A stretch of DNA of 64,000 nt, from the NCBI GenBank assembly GCA_003952965.2, contig CM025851.1, positions 5,825,445 to 5,889,444 of the forward strand. Direction: 5' to 3'. The position numbers and the translations under genes were made by a program. This DNA is from Morella rubra. Lineage: Eukaryota > Streptophyta > Magnoliopsida > Fagales > Myricaceae. Below are positions 1-13,100 of the stretch, piece by piece. Below the pieces are notes generated by a model that saw nothing but the letters and a program-made list of their open reading frames with translations, was not told where the DNA came from and did not search any database. Every line of letters begins with the position of its first letter. The stretch's first letter is position 1.

Positions 1-1036
1 TTGACATCCGTTTCAGAAACTCATAGGTAGTGATCATTGTTGTTGCAGACACCGACATTGAAGCCCACCGAGGCCCCAGACCTCTGTAACATGCCATCCA
101 ACCACCTTCCTTGACCAAATTCCTAACAGTCTGTGCAATAGTCGGTCCTCGACGCCCATTCTCTTCACCTTCCAGAACTTGCAACCTGGTCTTTATTGTA
201 TCCAGTGGCATCGTGATTAAAGCAGACATCCCACCCGCCATTGCTGCACTGAATCCCTGAACTGCCATTACCATTTTCGAATCTGGCCTGAATGTATTCA
301 ACCTATTCTCATTGCTATCCTCATCTTTCTTGCAAAAGTAACACCCAATTCCACCCCAAACCATCCTTTGCGCAACAGAATAAGACGCCCACCACACTGC
401 ATTTGATGGTGCATACGTCCAAATAGATAACCCAAACCCCCTATATAGCCCCCTCGGCCCATCTGTATTCAAAATCTTCCTAAATGCATCGATTCCATTA
501 AGATATTTACACATCGATCCATTAGCAACACTTGAACTCAAATTACCACCACAAGTAATATTACCTTGAACCATCAGCCTTTGGCTAACCACATCAACTG
601 GGGTCCAAACAAGTTGTGCAGCCATTGCTGCACTCAAACCTGCGGCAGCGTTGGCCATTGTCACTGCCGTTGGCTCCGAAAACCCTAAACTAACCATGGA
701 TGTTCCCACATTACTCTTGGTAATCTCCAACGCCCCCATATACAGTGCCCTGGCAGGGATTGTGCCCGTCAGAGAAGTCCCAAACCCTCTATACAATGCC
801 CGAAACCCTTCATTCCTTACAATCCAAAAAGCGCTCTTGATGCAAGAAACTTGGGATTGAGCTACTTGTTGCCTAGTTTTCAATACTACCATCGGATAAA
901 GCGTGGCCGAGACACCCGAGAAGAGAGCGGCACCAAGGAAGAAAAACTTTGATTTGTCAAGCATTTCCCAATCAATCTCTGCCGGGATATGAATCTCTTG
1001 CGCCGATGACTCTTCCTCGGCCGCACTCAAATTCAT
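1..1036 (-). CDS. Mitochondrial carrier family protein, SLC25A44-like (3' end cut by window edge)
   Basis: Reading the minus strand from the ATG at 1036 gives one uninterrupted frame of about 345 residues that runs off base 1. The frame is open upstream for some 30 codons but has no earlier ATG, so 1036 is the likely start. The protein has the three-fold carrier repeat. The signature P-x-[DE]-x-x-[KR] is seen as PVDVVS in repeat 2 and PLDTIK in repeat 3; in repeat 1 it is PMVVLK, lacking the acid. The N-terminus MNLSAAEEESSAQEI and EIDWEMLDKSKFF resemble the plant SLC25A44-like group of mitochondrial substrate carriers, normally about 345-350 residues, so only a few C-terminal residues are missing. 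Human SLC25A44 carries branched-chain amino acids; the plant substrate is not shown by the sequence. No intron is visible. Confidence 0.9.
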   Translation of the reverse strand, partial: MNLSAAEEESSAQEIHIPAEIDWEMLDKSKFFFLGAALFSGVSATLYPMVVLKTRQQVAQSQVSCIKSAFWIVRNEGFRALYRGFGTSLTGTIPARALYMGALEITKSNVGTSMVSLGFSEPTAVTMANAAAGLSAAMAAQLVWTPVDVVSQRLMVQGNITCGGNLSSSVANGSMCKYLNGIDAFRKILNTDGPRGLYRGFGLSIWTYAPSNAVWWASYSVAQRMVWGGIGCYFCKKDEDSNENRLNTFRPDSKMVMAVQGFSAAMAGGMSALITMPLDTIKTRLQVLEGEENGRRGPTIAQTVRNLVKEGGWMACYRGLGPRWASMSVSATTMITTYEFLKRMS

Positions 1037-2940
1037 CTTCGCCACTTTCGAAATTCCCCCCGAACAAGATTCCACGGATTTAGTCAAATTCAGCTCTAAT
1101 TCTTGTTTAACTGTAGGAACTTTGCAAACCAATAGAACACCAAACAAACCCTAACTGCACGAACTGTACAAGTGCAAAACTATAAGATTTGACACGCGAT
1201 TAAATTTCAGAGTCAAAGGATTCAAATTGGTGCCTTACGGGCTCTTTTTCCTCTTGTGGAACCAGGTTTTGGATGGGAGGTGAGCGAAAGCGAATGGATC
1301 TAACATTTCTTTGCAAAGGAACTGCACTTATCACGGAACCTCACCGGAGAGTCGAGCATCGATTGCCGGAGGAGCTCCCCGGAAAGTTCGGATATCGCCG
1401 GACAAAAACTAGGGTTGTGATTGCGATAAAAAAAAAAAAAGACAAACAGTATATATTCTGGATACAGAGAGGGGATGGGAGGGAAGGGAGCGGTCGCAGA
1501 TAGAGATACTGCTACAAGAGGTGAAGCTTTTGGGTCCGTACAGTTAGAGGGAGAGGTGGGCGACCGGACACGAGAGGCTTTTTTAAGTTAAAAAATGGAG
1601 GAAGAGACGAGAGCTAGAGAGGAAGGGAGGAGTTGTAGGGGTTGGGGGAAAGAGACACGCGTCGGTGAGAGATTGGGGTTGGATTTTACTGAGCTTTGGG
1701 CTAGTAATGGCGGGTTGTCCGAGGCAGTGAGTGACGTGTAAGGCCTATCCAAAACCTGTCCGAGATGAGATTGGGTGTGCCCGCGTCAGACTGTGTGCTC
1801 GTGAAACCTAGACAAAACGGGTGCCGTTTGCTAGAAAACGGTTTTCTAATCCTGTTGCCAGCTATATAACTTCATTTAAAATTAACTACTGCCAACGACA
1901 ATATTTATGGGTAAGAGAACCAAAATTTATATTTTTAGTTATTATAAAAAAATTTATTTCGGGCCAGATAAACTCGTTCTAGAAGGAGATTTTTTTAAAA
2001 AAAAAATTCATAATTCAACTTGGGTATTTTGTTATTGGGTGTAAGATTTGACTAGCACATACTTTTCATAAGAGGAAAAGAAAAGCATGCAGTTGTTGGA
2101 AATTTTTCATAGGACCAATTTAATTCTTTTTTCTTAATCAAATTTGGAAGAGATCTTTGCAAAATTTAACTAATATTTTAAAAAGCAGAAAATAAAAAGA
2201 GGGCATAATATTCTCCGCAAATTAATTTTGAGCAGCTGGTAGGTTTCTGAACCACAGATTCCCGTTGTTGGTCTAGTGGCCGCAACGTGCACATCGTATG
2301 CCCTGTCTTGGATCAGAACCTCCATACGGCCAATGGGCCATAGCCCACAACGGTGAAATCGGACAACAGTCTTTCGACACGTGTAAGCTGCTGATTGCCC
2401 AAGGCTCCGTAGGAGTTTTGTTTTTGTTTGAGTCAAAGGTTGCTTCTAGTGAAAAAGAGGCATGCCTCTCGTTATCTAACCGACGTGAAGAAATTTTACG
2501 TTATCAAGTCTGTTGTCTATTTGATTACTTCGGCCATGACTGGAGAGATCTAATCAATGGTGAGGATCAAAATTGTAGACTTTTCTTTACTATTAAACAA
2601 TAATGGTTTGTATTAAACTATTTTTTGTGAGTTAATATATTAACACACTTGCAATAAAATTGTACTTTTTTTAAATAAATATTTGGTAATTAGGAAGCGT
2701 CACGGGTGGGAGGAGCTCAACATCGACTGGTTGATGTAGCTTTCTTTACGCGTGCAATATATAATAAGTCATATTTGACAGTTTTTTTGAAAGATTATTG
2801 GGTAAATTATATATAATGAAATAATATTGTGCCTGAGAGTCTCCCTTTGTTTAGGAAGCAGATTCGGTGTTGGCCACATGATGAGTGGTAGAGTCAGAAA
2901 TTCCTGGCTTGAAAAGTTGAACACATCGATGCCTGGTTCA
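1037..2940. other. Spacer, including the probable promoter and leader of the carrier gene
   Basis: This is the region upstream of the minus-strand carrier start. It is purine-rich from about 1430 to 1660 and AT-rich from about 1850 to 2200 and 2580 to 2830. A short motif cluster near 2324-2350 combines CCAAT and TGGGCC boxes. I see no convincing gene. Short open frames here show no family resemblance. Confidence 0.5.
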
Positions 2941-2942
2941 GT

Positions 2943-4020
2943 TCAATTCGTCTCAACATTGTCTTTGTGATCCTTCCCAAGATTCATCCTTTGTGGGACT
3001 TGCACCCGCTTGTTCTTTATCGGCCTCCATAATAGTTTCATCCAGTGGATGTGTATGCTCTTCCTCTTGGTTCCTTGTGCCATCAAATCCCTCCACTCTA
3101 AATGATCTGTTTCTTCCACAGAATCTGCCGCATCATTTTTTTTTATCCATGTCCATATCTTCATCAGAATACTGATTCGACTCGTCGAGTTTTAACCCTG
3201 TAGGATCAGAAAATGCTTCTTCTTTGTCCAGCTTCATGTTTTCTGCGTTCTCTATGTCAAGCTTGTCCTCATTTCCAGTGGCCTCTGATAATTAATCTTT
3301 TCTATCGAGTCAGGTTCATCAGAGTTAAGCTCTCCAACTTCATCAGCAGTAGGAGCCAAATCTTCCTTTGCCCTAAGCTCCCTAGAACTTGTATGCCAGT
3401 CCCGAATGGAAGACCTGTATTCGCACTTTCTCATTTTCATCACTCGGGGTTTTTCATATTCATCCTTGCTCCAAAGTTTCTGATCATCACCTTCTTCACA
3501 GTTATAGTCCACATAGCTAAAAGGTCCCGCCAACTGCAGGAGAGCATCACCAACTTTCGAAATTAACCTCGGAAGGACATGTATTATGTGTAGAATAGTA
3601 ACTTGTACTACTGCCAGGACGATTCACTGGTCAATTTCTCCTGAGCACAGAGCGTCAGATGTTTCCCCAGTTTACATATTTACAGACAGAACAGGCAAGA
3701 CAATAACATAAAGAAGAAAATGCCGCAAATAACTTACTGCACAAAGGATACTACTGAGAAGCTTATCGCATAATAGATCCTATCTCAGATCCGCTACGAA
3801 CAAGTCAGAGAGAAATTTTTACGAGGTATATTCCCAGCCGACTCGTCTGGGAGGCTGCAGGGACCAGATCTTGAGGAACCTAATCTCTTAAATGCATTTG
3901 TAATATGCTCGAATATACTTTAAAGGGCTTCACAAAAGTGAAACAATCGCCCTCATTATGTGCATCTATTGACAGCATGGAACTACGAAATATCCTCAAT
4001 CAATCGTCCCTGCAAAATTT
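2943..4020 (-). pseudogene. Unrecognised coding remnant with frame breaks
   Basis: On the minus strand an open frame at about 3566-3252 encodes an acidic, hydrophilic stretch (it contains VGDALLQLAGPFSYVDYN and SSIRDWHTSSRELRAKEDLAP). It ends in a stop, but coding-like acidic sequence continues in the next frame (IENAENMKLDKEEAFSDPTG, about 3260-3130). It switches frame again at a run of nine A (minus strand) into NDAADSVEETDHLEWRDL, and once more near 3060 into DETIMEADKEQAG. Farther upstream, 3925-3805 holds another short coding-like piece. At least three frame changes, none at clear splice sites, suggest a decayed gene or gene fragment, although unspotted introns are possible. I do not recognise the family. 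Confidence 0.3.
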
Positions 4021-4942
4021 GAAGAAAAAACATTTAGAAGTTCTCTCTCGCAAAATACGATAGAGGCCTAGAGGGACCTCAGACAACGCAGAACAATATT
4101 ACAACTCTATTTCCCAAACTCCAGTGAAATGTGGAACTCATGATGCCCAAAATTACTCATGGGACAAGCTAAAAGAAGATACACGCCATGCCAATTTCCA
4201 GAATCAGAACTTATCTTTTCTGCTGCTACATGCATGTCAAGGTGGCATGCCGATTTTGCAAAGCAGAACACGCACCTGCAGTTTTTATATATCAGTCGTT
4301 TGGGTAGATTTGGGAGACATTTTCAAAAGTAGATACAAATTCCCACGCAATATATATATATATATTTCCTTTTCCCCAAAAGACTTCTAGAATTGTAAGA
4401 TAAATGTAATTACGTCCATGTTGTATTTATTTTTGAGATATAACTTTTAATGGACATTCTTTTATGGTTTACAAGTTATCTTGTATATCAAAAATTAGTC
4501 CGTAAACAAGATTCTGAATAGACTATTCGATCTCGAAAATGAACATTTCAATCTTAAATCTATGTTAATTTTTTGTTACTTGATTAACTTTTAATCGACA
4601 GAATGATCCATATTGTAGAACATTAGCAGGTTAAAATCATGTCACAAGCTAATCAGCTCATTGGTCCAACAAATTATCATTCTTCCAACACCGCATAAGC
4701 TCATATTATAGTCAGAAATGGACTACAGCCCGTTCAAAATTATATCTTAAAAATTGATTAGTTAAAAATAGGGCAAGGACCTAGTGATAATTAAGCTCTG
4801 TTTTTTTTTTCTTTAAATAGCAAATGACTCTTTCTTGTCAACTGTAGGAGAACCTTACTAATAAGGCCCCCTTAACGTTCATAACGCTTAAACCTCCAAG
4901 TGACAAGTGACAACGAGTCCCAACGTTTCCTTAAACCCTCGC

Positions 4943-6645
<1,703 letters not shown>

Positions 6646-7064
6646 GTGCATTGTAAGTTTTGCTTAAGAACTTCACATTTCCTGCTGATTTGACATGTGG
6701 GTATGCTGTCATTTTATTTGCTTTCTTCTTGGATGCTTTGCTGTACGACAGAATGCTTAGGATAGAGAAAATGTCGTTAGTCCTGCGTGGGTTTTGGTAG
6801 GAAGAGATCTTTTGTAAGGCATACTGCCAATTTTGGCAAGTTCATTGTCTTTTGAATTTGACGACATTTCTGCCTCTGGCCTTTTAGCTTGAGGATTTTT
6901 TTTTCAAGTTTTTCCTTGTCTAAGAGCTTGAGGTGTTTACTTGCGTTCAGTGCGCTGCTGTTTATTGAACAATACTCTTAGTCTAATTTTTCAGCACTTA
7001 AGTAGACGAGCATGTCTGTTCCCTATGGTTGTAGAGCTTCATTTAAGGAGTGACTTGGATGACC

Positions 7065-8600
7065 TGCTACCTTGAATTTGCACATTCCTTCACGGAATCA
7101 GTTTCTTTTTACTCTACTCTGAAGCAACTTTCTACAAATCACAGTTATTTACGGCTGCATCCACTGGTCTCTATCGAACAAGTTTCAGGAGAAGTACTTA
7201 CTCCTGTTCGTGGTCACGTTAACATCTAATCCGCTGTTAGTAACCCAAACTAAGGTCAATTGAAGAGGCTTGCTCTGGCCCGTGAATGGTCTAATTCATG
7301 ACCGTTATAGCAGTCAAGTTTCTGAAGTCAGCTGCCGACTGCATGTCGAAATTTCAGTTATTCTTCTTCCTTCTCAATACATTTACATTTATACATATAA
7401 TGTATTTACAATTGTAGGTATCCATGTGTTGAGAAAGAAGGATAACTTCATAGAGGAACTGTGAGGTTCTTTCTTCAATTAATGACTATACTGTTACTCA
7501 CTACTAAGTTTGGCATCAGACATTGCTTCAATCAATGATTCTACTATTAATCAGTAGGAAGGATAACTTCGTACAGGAACTATGCATTTCTTACTTCAAT
7601 CTACGACTACAATTACTGACTACGAAGTTTAGCATGAGACCTTGCTGAGAGTTTAAAAAACTGAGAGATTGCAGGTACAACCGCATGTTGCCTCTAAAGT
7701 TAGAATCAAATACCTGTATTCTTTTTGGAGTTCCCTTTTCCTAAAGAACTCTTCCCTTTTGCCTCGATGGAATCCCTCATCTCCAACCCCAACTCCGTGG
7801 GTGCATCCATGGGTTAAGTGGAGATGCATCTCCACCACCACCAGGTAGTGGGAGCAGCATGGGTAGGGGAGAAGGGGAGGGATGGATCGTCTCTCCTTCA
7901 ACACCCGGCGGTTGAGGCATGGGGTTGGAGAGAAGGTTCCTTAGTGGGGATGGATTCCTCTATTCCTCTAAACCTACGCTTTCCATCTTGTGAATTTGTA
8001 TTCAACTAACTTGGTCTCTGCATTAAAACATTCAACTAGATTTGCTATTTTGATAAGGATCCTTCATCGATGACATATAGATGTTTGGTTTTTGGTTAAT
8101 GGGAGGATAATTCAGCCTATATCGTTTTCGATTCATGAGTTTCTGGTATCTTTGTTTATTCATTATTGAACATGTGGGTGGGCTTGTATCCAAGGAAGTA
8201 CAGGAGGCCCATGGCACCTAAACCGGACCCATTGCTTTCTTGAATGGTTAAATAAATGATGCTCTGCTTGATGTTTAAATATAACTATGTTTGGTAAGTA
8301 AAAATTTTAAGACTTGAATTTGTAGGAGAAAATTTTGAGAGTTTAATTTTTTATTGGAGTTTATAAAAAAGGTTAAGAATGATTGATGGTAGAATGACTG
8401 TTAGTAAAATTTATTAAAAAGAAAAAGGTGAGAGAAGATTTTATATTATTTTTTTTATGAGAAAATATTGAAGTTTGTACGCAAAAATGTTAGAATTTGT
8501 GTGAAGGTTTTGAAATTTTAATATTGGATGGTAAAAATTTTGATTTTTTTAAATTTTTTTCGTAAGTAAAACTTTTCATTATGAAATGTGTTTTGGAATT
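7065..8600 (+). repeat. Long copy of a duplicated intergenic segment
   Basis: This segment matches 8785-9800 in the same orientation. The core 7762-8282 is essentially identical to 9129-9649 (offset 1367-1368). Outside the core this copy contains many blocks that are absent from the other copy. Its right part (about 8290-8590) is very AT-rich and looks like an inserted MITE-type sequence, most of which is also missing from the second copy. Confidence 0.8.
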
Positions 8601-8784
8601 GATTACATCCACAACGTCATTTTCTTTTTTTTTTCTAAAAGTCCAAACCTCCATCCGATATCAACATGCGAATGTTTATTCCAAATTAACTCGCTGATAG
8701 AAAATGATGCAGCGTTAACTTCATACTGGGCAAGTTGGCTTAACAAGATTGAACTTGCAATCAGTCTAATGCACTTAAATAAGA

Positions 8785-9800
8785 GGCCCTGCTAGAATTT
8801 GCAGGAATCAGTGATTGTCTTCGGTCCTATCGCCTACTGTTACGTTAAGAGTTAATTGAAGAAATGGTCTAATTCATGACCGTCAGAAGATCAGCTGCTG
8901 CATGTCGAAAGGTATTTACAATTGTAGCCATGCTGAGGAACTGTGAGGTTGGTTGTTTGGCATCAGACATTGCTTCAATCAATGATTCTGCTTCGTACAG
9001 GAACTATGCATTAGACTAGACTACGAAGTTTAGCATGAGACCTTGCTGAGAGTTTAAAAAACTGAGAGATTGCAGGTACAACCGCATGTTGCCTCTAAAG
9101 TTAGAATCAAATACCTGTAAGTTCGAACGCCTCGATGGAATCCCTCATCTCCAACCCCAACTCCGTGGGTGCATCCATGGGTTAAGTGGAGATGCATCTC
9201 CACCACCACCAGGTAGTGGGAGCAGCATGGGTAGGGGAGAAGGGGAGGGATGGATCGTCTCTCCTTCAACACCCGGCGGTTGAGGCATGGGGTTGGAGAG
9301 AAGGTTCCTTAGTGGGGATGGATTCCTCTATTCCTCTAAACCTACGCTTTCCATCTTGTGAATTTGTATTCAACTAACTTGGTCTCTGCATTAAAACATT
9401 CAACTAGATTTGCTATTTTGATAAGGATCCTTCATCGATGACATATAGATGTTTGGTTTTTGGTTAATGGGAGGATAATTCAGCCTATATCGTTTTCGAT
9501 TCATGAGTTTCTGGTATCTTTGTTTATTCATTATTGAACATGTGGGTGGGCTTGTATCCAAGGAAGTACAGGAGGCCCATGGCACCTAAACCGGACCCAT
9601 TGCTTTCTTGAATGGTTAAATAAATGATGCTCTGCTTGATGTTTAAATATAACTCAATTTGTAGGAGAAAATTTTGCTGCGCAAAAATGTTAGAATTTGT
9701 GTGAAGGTTTTGAAATTTTAATATTGGATGGTAAAAATTTTGATTTTTTTAAATTTTTTTCTTAAAAAGTAAGTAAAACTTTCATTATGAAATGTCATTT
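8785..9800 (+). repeat. Short, gapped copy of the duplicated intergenic segment
   Basis: This copy is identical to the long copy in its core but has lost many blocks of a few to about 100 bases on both flanks. One example is the 40 bases between 'atacctgta' and 'gcctcgatgg'. Weaker gapped matching can be followed leftwards to perhaps 8690, corresponding to about 6770 in the long copy. Identity between retained blocks is very high, so the losses are recent or are artefacts. Confidence 0.75.
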
Positions 9801-10109
9801 GGAAGATATTTTCTACCCGCGTGCTTCAAAGATAAGAAACATTTTCTTTTTTTGGTGGCTAAAAGAGCAACCGCCGCAACCGTCAACGCGCGTGCTGGAA
9901 AGTCCAAATAACTCCAAAAGAAATTGTCTCCGTCCTGCATTAACTTCGTGGCCATGATTAATTAACGAGACCGCAGCGATACAGATAAAAATTGAAAGGC
10001 CCGCTTGATGAGTTGATGCTTCATCCATCAGCTTGTTAAAGCTGCCAATAATTGAGAAGGAGAGGGAGAGAGCGCCAGAGAGGCATTAGAAGCTGAGTAT
10101 TGGAGGAAG

Positions 10110-13100
10110 ATGGAGAAACTGCAAAGCTTAGAGCAATTTAAAGGGCAAGCAAGGCTACCGAAGTTCGCGATCCCGCAACGTTATGATCTTTATCTCAAAC
10201 CCGACCTCTCAGCTTGCACTTTTTCCGGTACCGTACAAGTTGACCTTAGCATCATCGAAAACACAAAGTTCATCGTCCTAAATGCTCTCGAACTCATCAT
10301 CCACGAAGTCCTGTTCACCAGCTCCAACAACCAAGTAACTAGTCCAAGCACTAGGAATCGTAAACCGTTAGGGGTTAAATGTATTACTTTATGATTTTTA
10401 CGAGCTTTTAAGGATGTTTGTTTCTTAATTTTCTCAGACATATAGACCGTGTGATGTTGTTTTGGACGGCGATGATGAGATACTCGCGCTTGTCTTTGAT
10501 GAAATGCTTAGTGTTGGTGATGGAGTTTTGCGGATTGAGTTCTCTGCGGCCCTCAACCAGCACTTGGTCGGTTTCTATAGATGGTGGGCCTTTTCTTTTC
10601 TGTATTCCTTTTTTCCCTTGTTTTCATTCTAAATTTTCTAGTGTTTCTTTGTGGGCCGTAATCGGAAACGATGTCGTTAATTATCAGCAAGCTTGACAAA
10701 ATAGCACTATGTTTCAGTTGATGAAACCTGTCCCTCTGTTTGGTTGTTGATAATATAATGGAAAACAAAAAGAGAACGACAGTTTTGCATTTTAGATTCA
10801 TATTCAGAATAATCAAATACACAAACATTCCACTAATTAAGCAGAAATATGCCTACGACTCAAGGTGAACAGACTGGTATTTTCTTGCGTACATTCTTCT
10901 CGTGAGTTAACTTCGCTTCTTTCACAGTACTTACCTCGATGGAGGAGTCAAGAAGAATATGGCAGTTACTCAGTTTGAAGCTGTGGATGCACGGCGGTGC
11001 TTTCCTTGCTGGGATGAACCTGCTCTTAAGGCATGCATATTTGAGAGTTTCCTTTTATCCTTGAAATAATTCCGCACTGGTTTGCTCACTCGCATTAGTT
11101 TTAGAAACACTCTGACCAGAGAACTGTAAGTTGTGGAAATCGGGTATGACACTAGCACGATTTGTTCGAAGGAGAAGCAGCGCTACTTTTTGATTCATTA
11201 TGAAAGAACTAGGTATCAGATGTGCACGTGTTTCCATCAGAAAATTTGGTTGTTTGTGTTAATGAGTAACGACTGAAGTGGGCGAACATGTTTGGATTGT
11301 AATCACATAATGGTTTCTTTGTCCTACGGTCCCCAAATAATGGTTTCATTGTGTATGGTTTAGATAATCTTCAAATTGAAATTTTTCTTTTTCACTCTGA
11401 CATTCTTTACAGGCCACCTTCAAGATAACGCTAGATGTGCCATCAGAGTTGACAGCATTGTCGAATATGCCAATTGCCGATGAAAAGCTAAATGGGAATC
11501 TCAAGACTGTTTATTTTGAGGAATCTCCAATCATGTCAACTTATTTGGTGGCTCTTGTGGTCGGAATATTTGATCGTATTGAAGAAACAACAGCTGATGG
11601 TAGGCATATATGGCATAGGTTTATTCAACTTTTTTTTTCATTTTTCTTGATTTCTGCCTTATAAATTATTGCATTGTACATGCAGGGGTTATGGTTGGTG
11701 TATATTGTCCTGTTGGAAAGAGAGATAAAGGGAAGTTTGCTTTAGATGTTGCTGTCAAGTCGCTTGATATATTTACCAAGTAATGTCACCATTGGAAAAA
11801 AATAAATTAATGGTCTCATTTTTTCCTCGGTGTTGAGGAGGTTTCACACTCTTTCTCACAATCTTGAGATTTCATAGATCAACTAACTAAAATTGGGGAG
11901 GATAAATTTATGTCCCCTAAATGGCTTTAATTGACCATGACATAGAGTTACACACCAGTGCGAAATGATGGAGAAAAAGACCAATATTTCAGATTCATAG
12001 AGTTTGGCCTATGCTTACGTTCAAAGGAAGGTGAACTTTCCTGCATTGTATGCCAAAACGGTGGATTTCTTCTTCCCCTTCCTTTTTTCCGAATTGATAG
12101 GTAACGATGTATGAACAATTTAGCTTCTCTGGAATCTACGACTACACCACAATGAACGCCTTAAAAAACTAGGATTTTTTCCCTCATGGGTTTCTTATCC
12201 CAAACCTTCTCTAATGCCACAAAGATTGCTCTAGAGAACCTGCCCTCCTTTCACTCAGAAGACTACTGAAAATTCCCTATTTTGGATTGGGACAAGTCTG
12301 TTTTTATGCTCCTCAAATCTGCTTATGGTGTTATTTAGGTACTTCTCAACTCCTTACCCGCTTAAAAAACTGGATATGGTTGCTGTTCCCGAATTTTCTG
12401 GTGGAGCTATGGAGAATTATGGTTTGATCATATATCGTGAAAATGAGCTACTTTATGATGAGTTGCTCTCTCCAGCTTCCAGGAAGCAAATTGTAAGTAG
12501 GATGTCTGGGCTTTTTAACATCATTTCTCTCTTTTTGCAGTATGACGGTCCCCAAAAATAACCAATCCACAATGATGCCTAACAGCTTCTCTTTGTCAAC
12601 AAATGGAGTTCAAGCTTGTTTTTATTTTAATTTAGATAATTTTATAGAGGCCTCTTATTGAGTTTCCCTTTCATAAACAACCACCACATTAAAGGGTTCA
12701 TATAGTGAAGGCAATAACATAAATCCAGAAACAAATGAGTATCGATTTCAACAGAATCATAATATCCTTGAAGCATAAATTCTTTGTTTATCTCCTTAAT
12801 ACCTGTGTATGTTCGTTAAGTCATTTTCTTGTTTTGTCAGAACACCATCTGTGTATCACATGAAGTAGCCCATCAGTGGTTTGGCAATCTGGTAACAATG
12901 GAATGGTGGACTCATTTATGGCTTAATGAGGGATTTGCAACATGGGTAAATTTACTCGTCTTATATTACACATTCCACATGCCAAGCATTGCATTAGATT
13001 CAATTCTGCGATTTTGGTATTTATCCTTGAGCATAAATTTTGCAGATAAGCTATATGGCCACCGACAGTATGTTTCCAGAGTGGAAAATATGGACTCAAT

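Larger units (their letters stand above)
6646..10109. other. Spacer between threonine synthase and aminopeptidase genes, largely a duplicated segment
   Basis: The first few hundred bases are the 3'UTR and downstream flank of threonine synthase. Most of the rest consists of two related copies of one segment (listed as repeats). The last 300 bases form the promoter and leader of the aminopeptidase gene. Open frames inside the repeats occur identically in both copies only because the DNA is duplicated; they resemble no known protein. Confidence 0.6.

Noticed and set aside
2265..2345. tRNA-like A box (ttggtctagtgg)
   Set aside because: No matching B box or cloverleaf could be built downstream.
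7653..9585. Repeated short open frames shared by two places
   Set aside because: They are identical only because the DNA segment is duplicated; they overlap on both strands and match no family.
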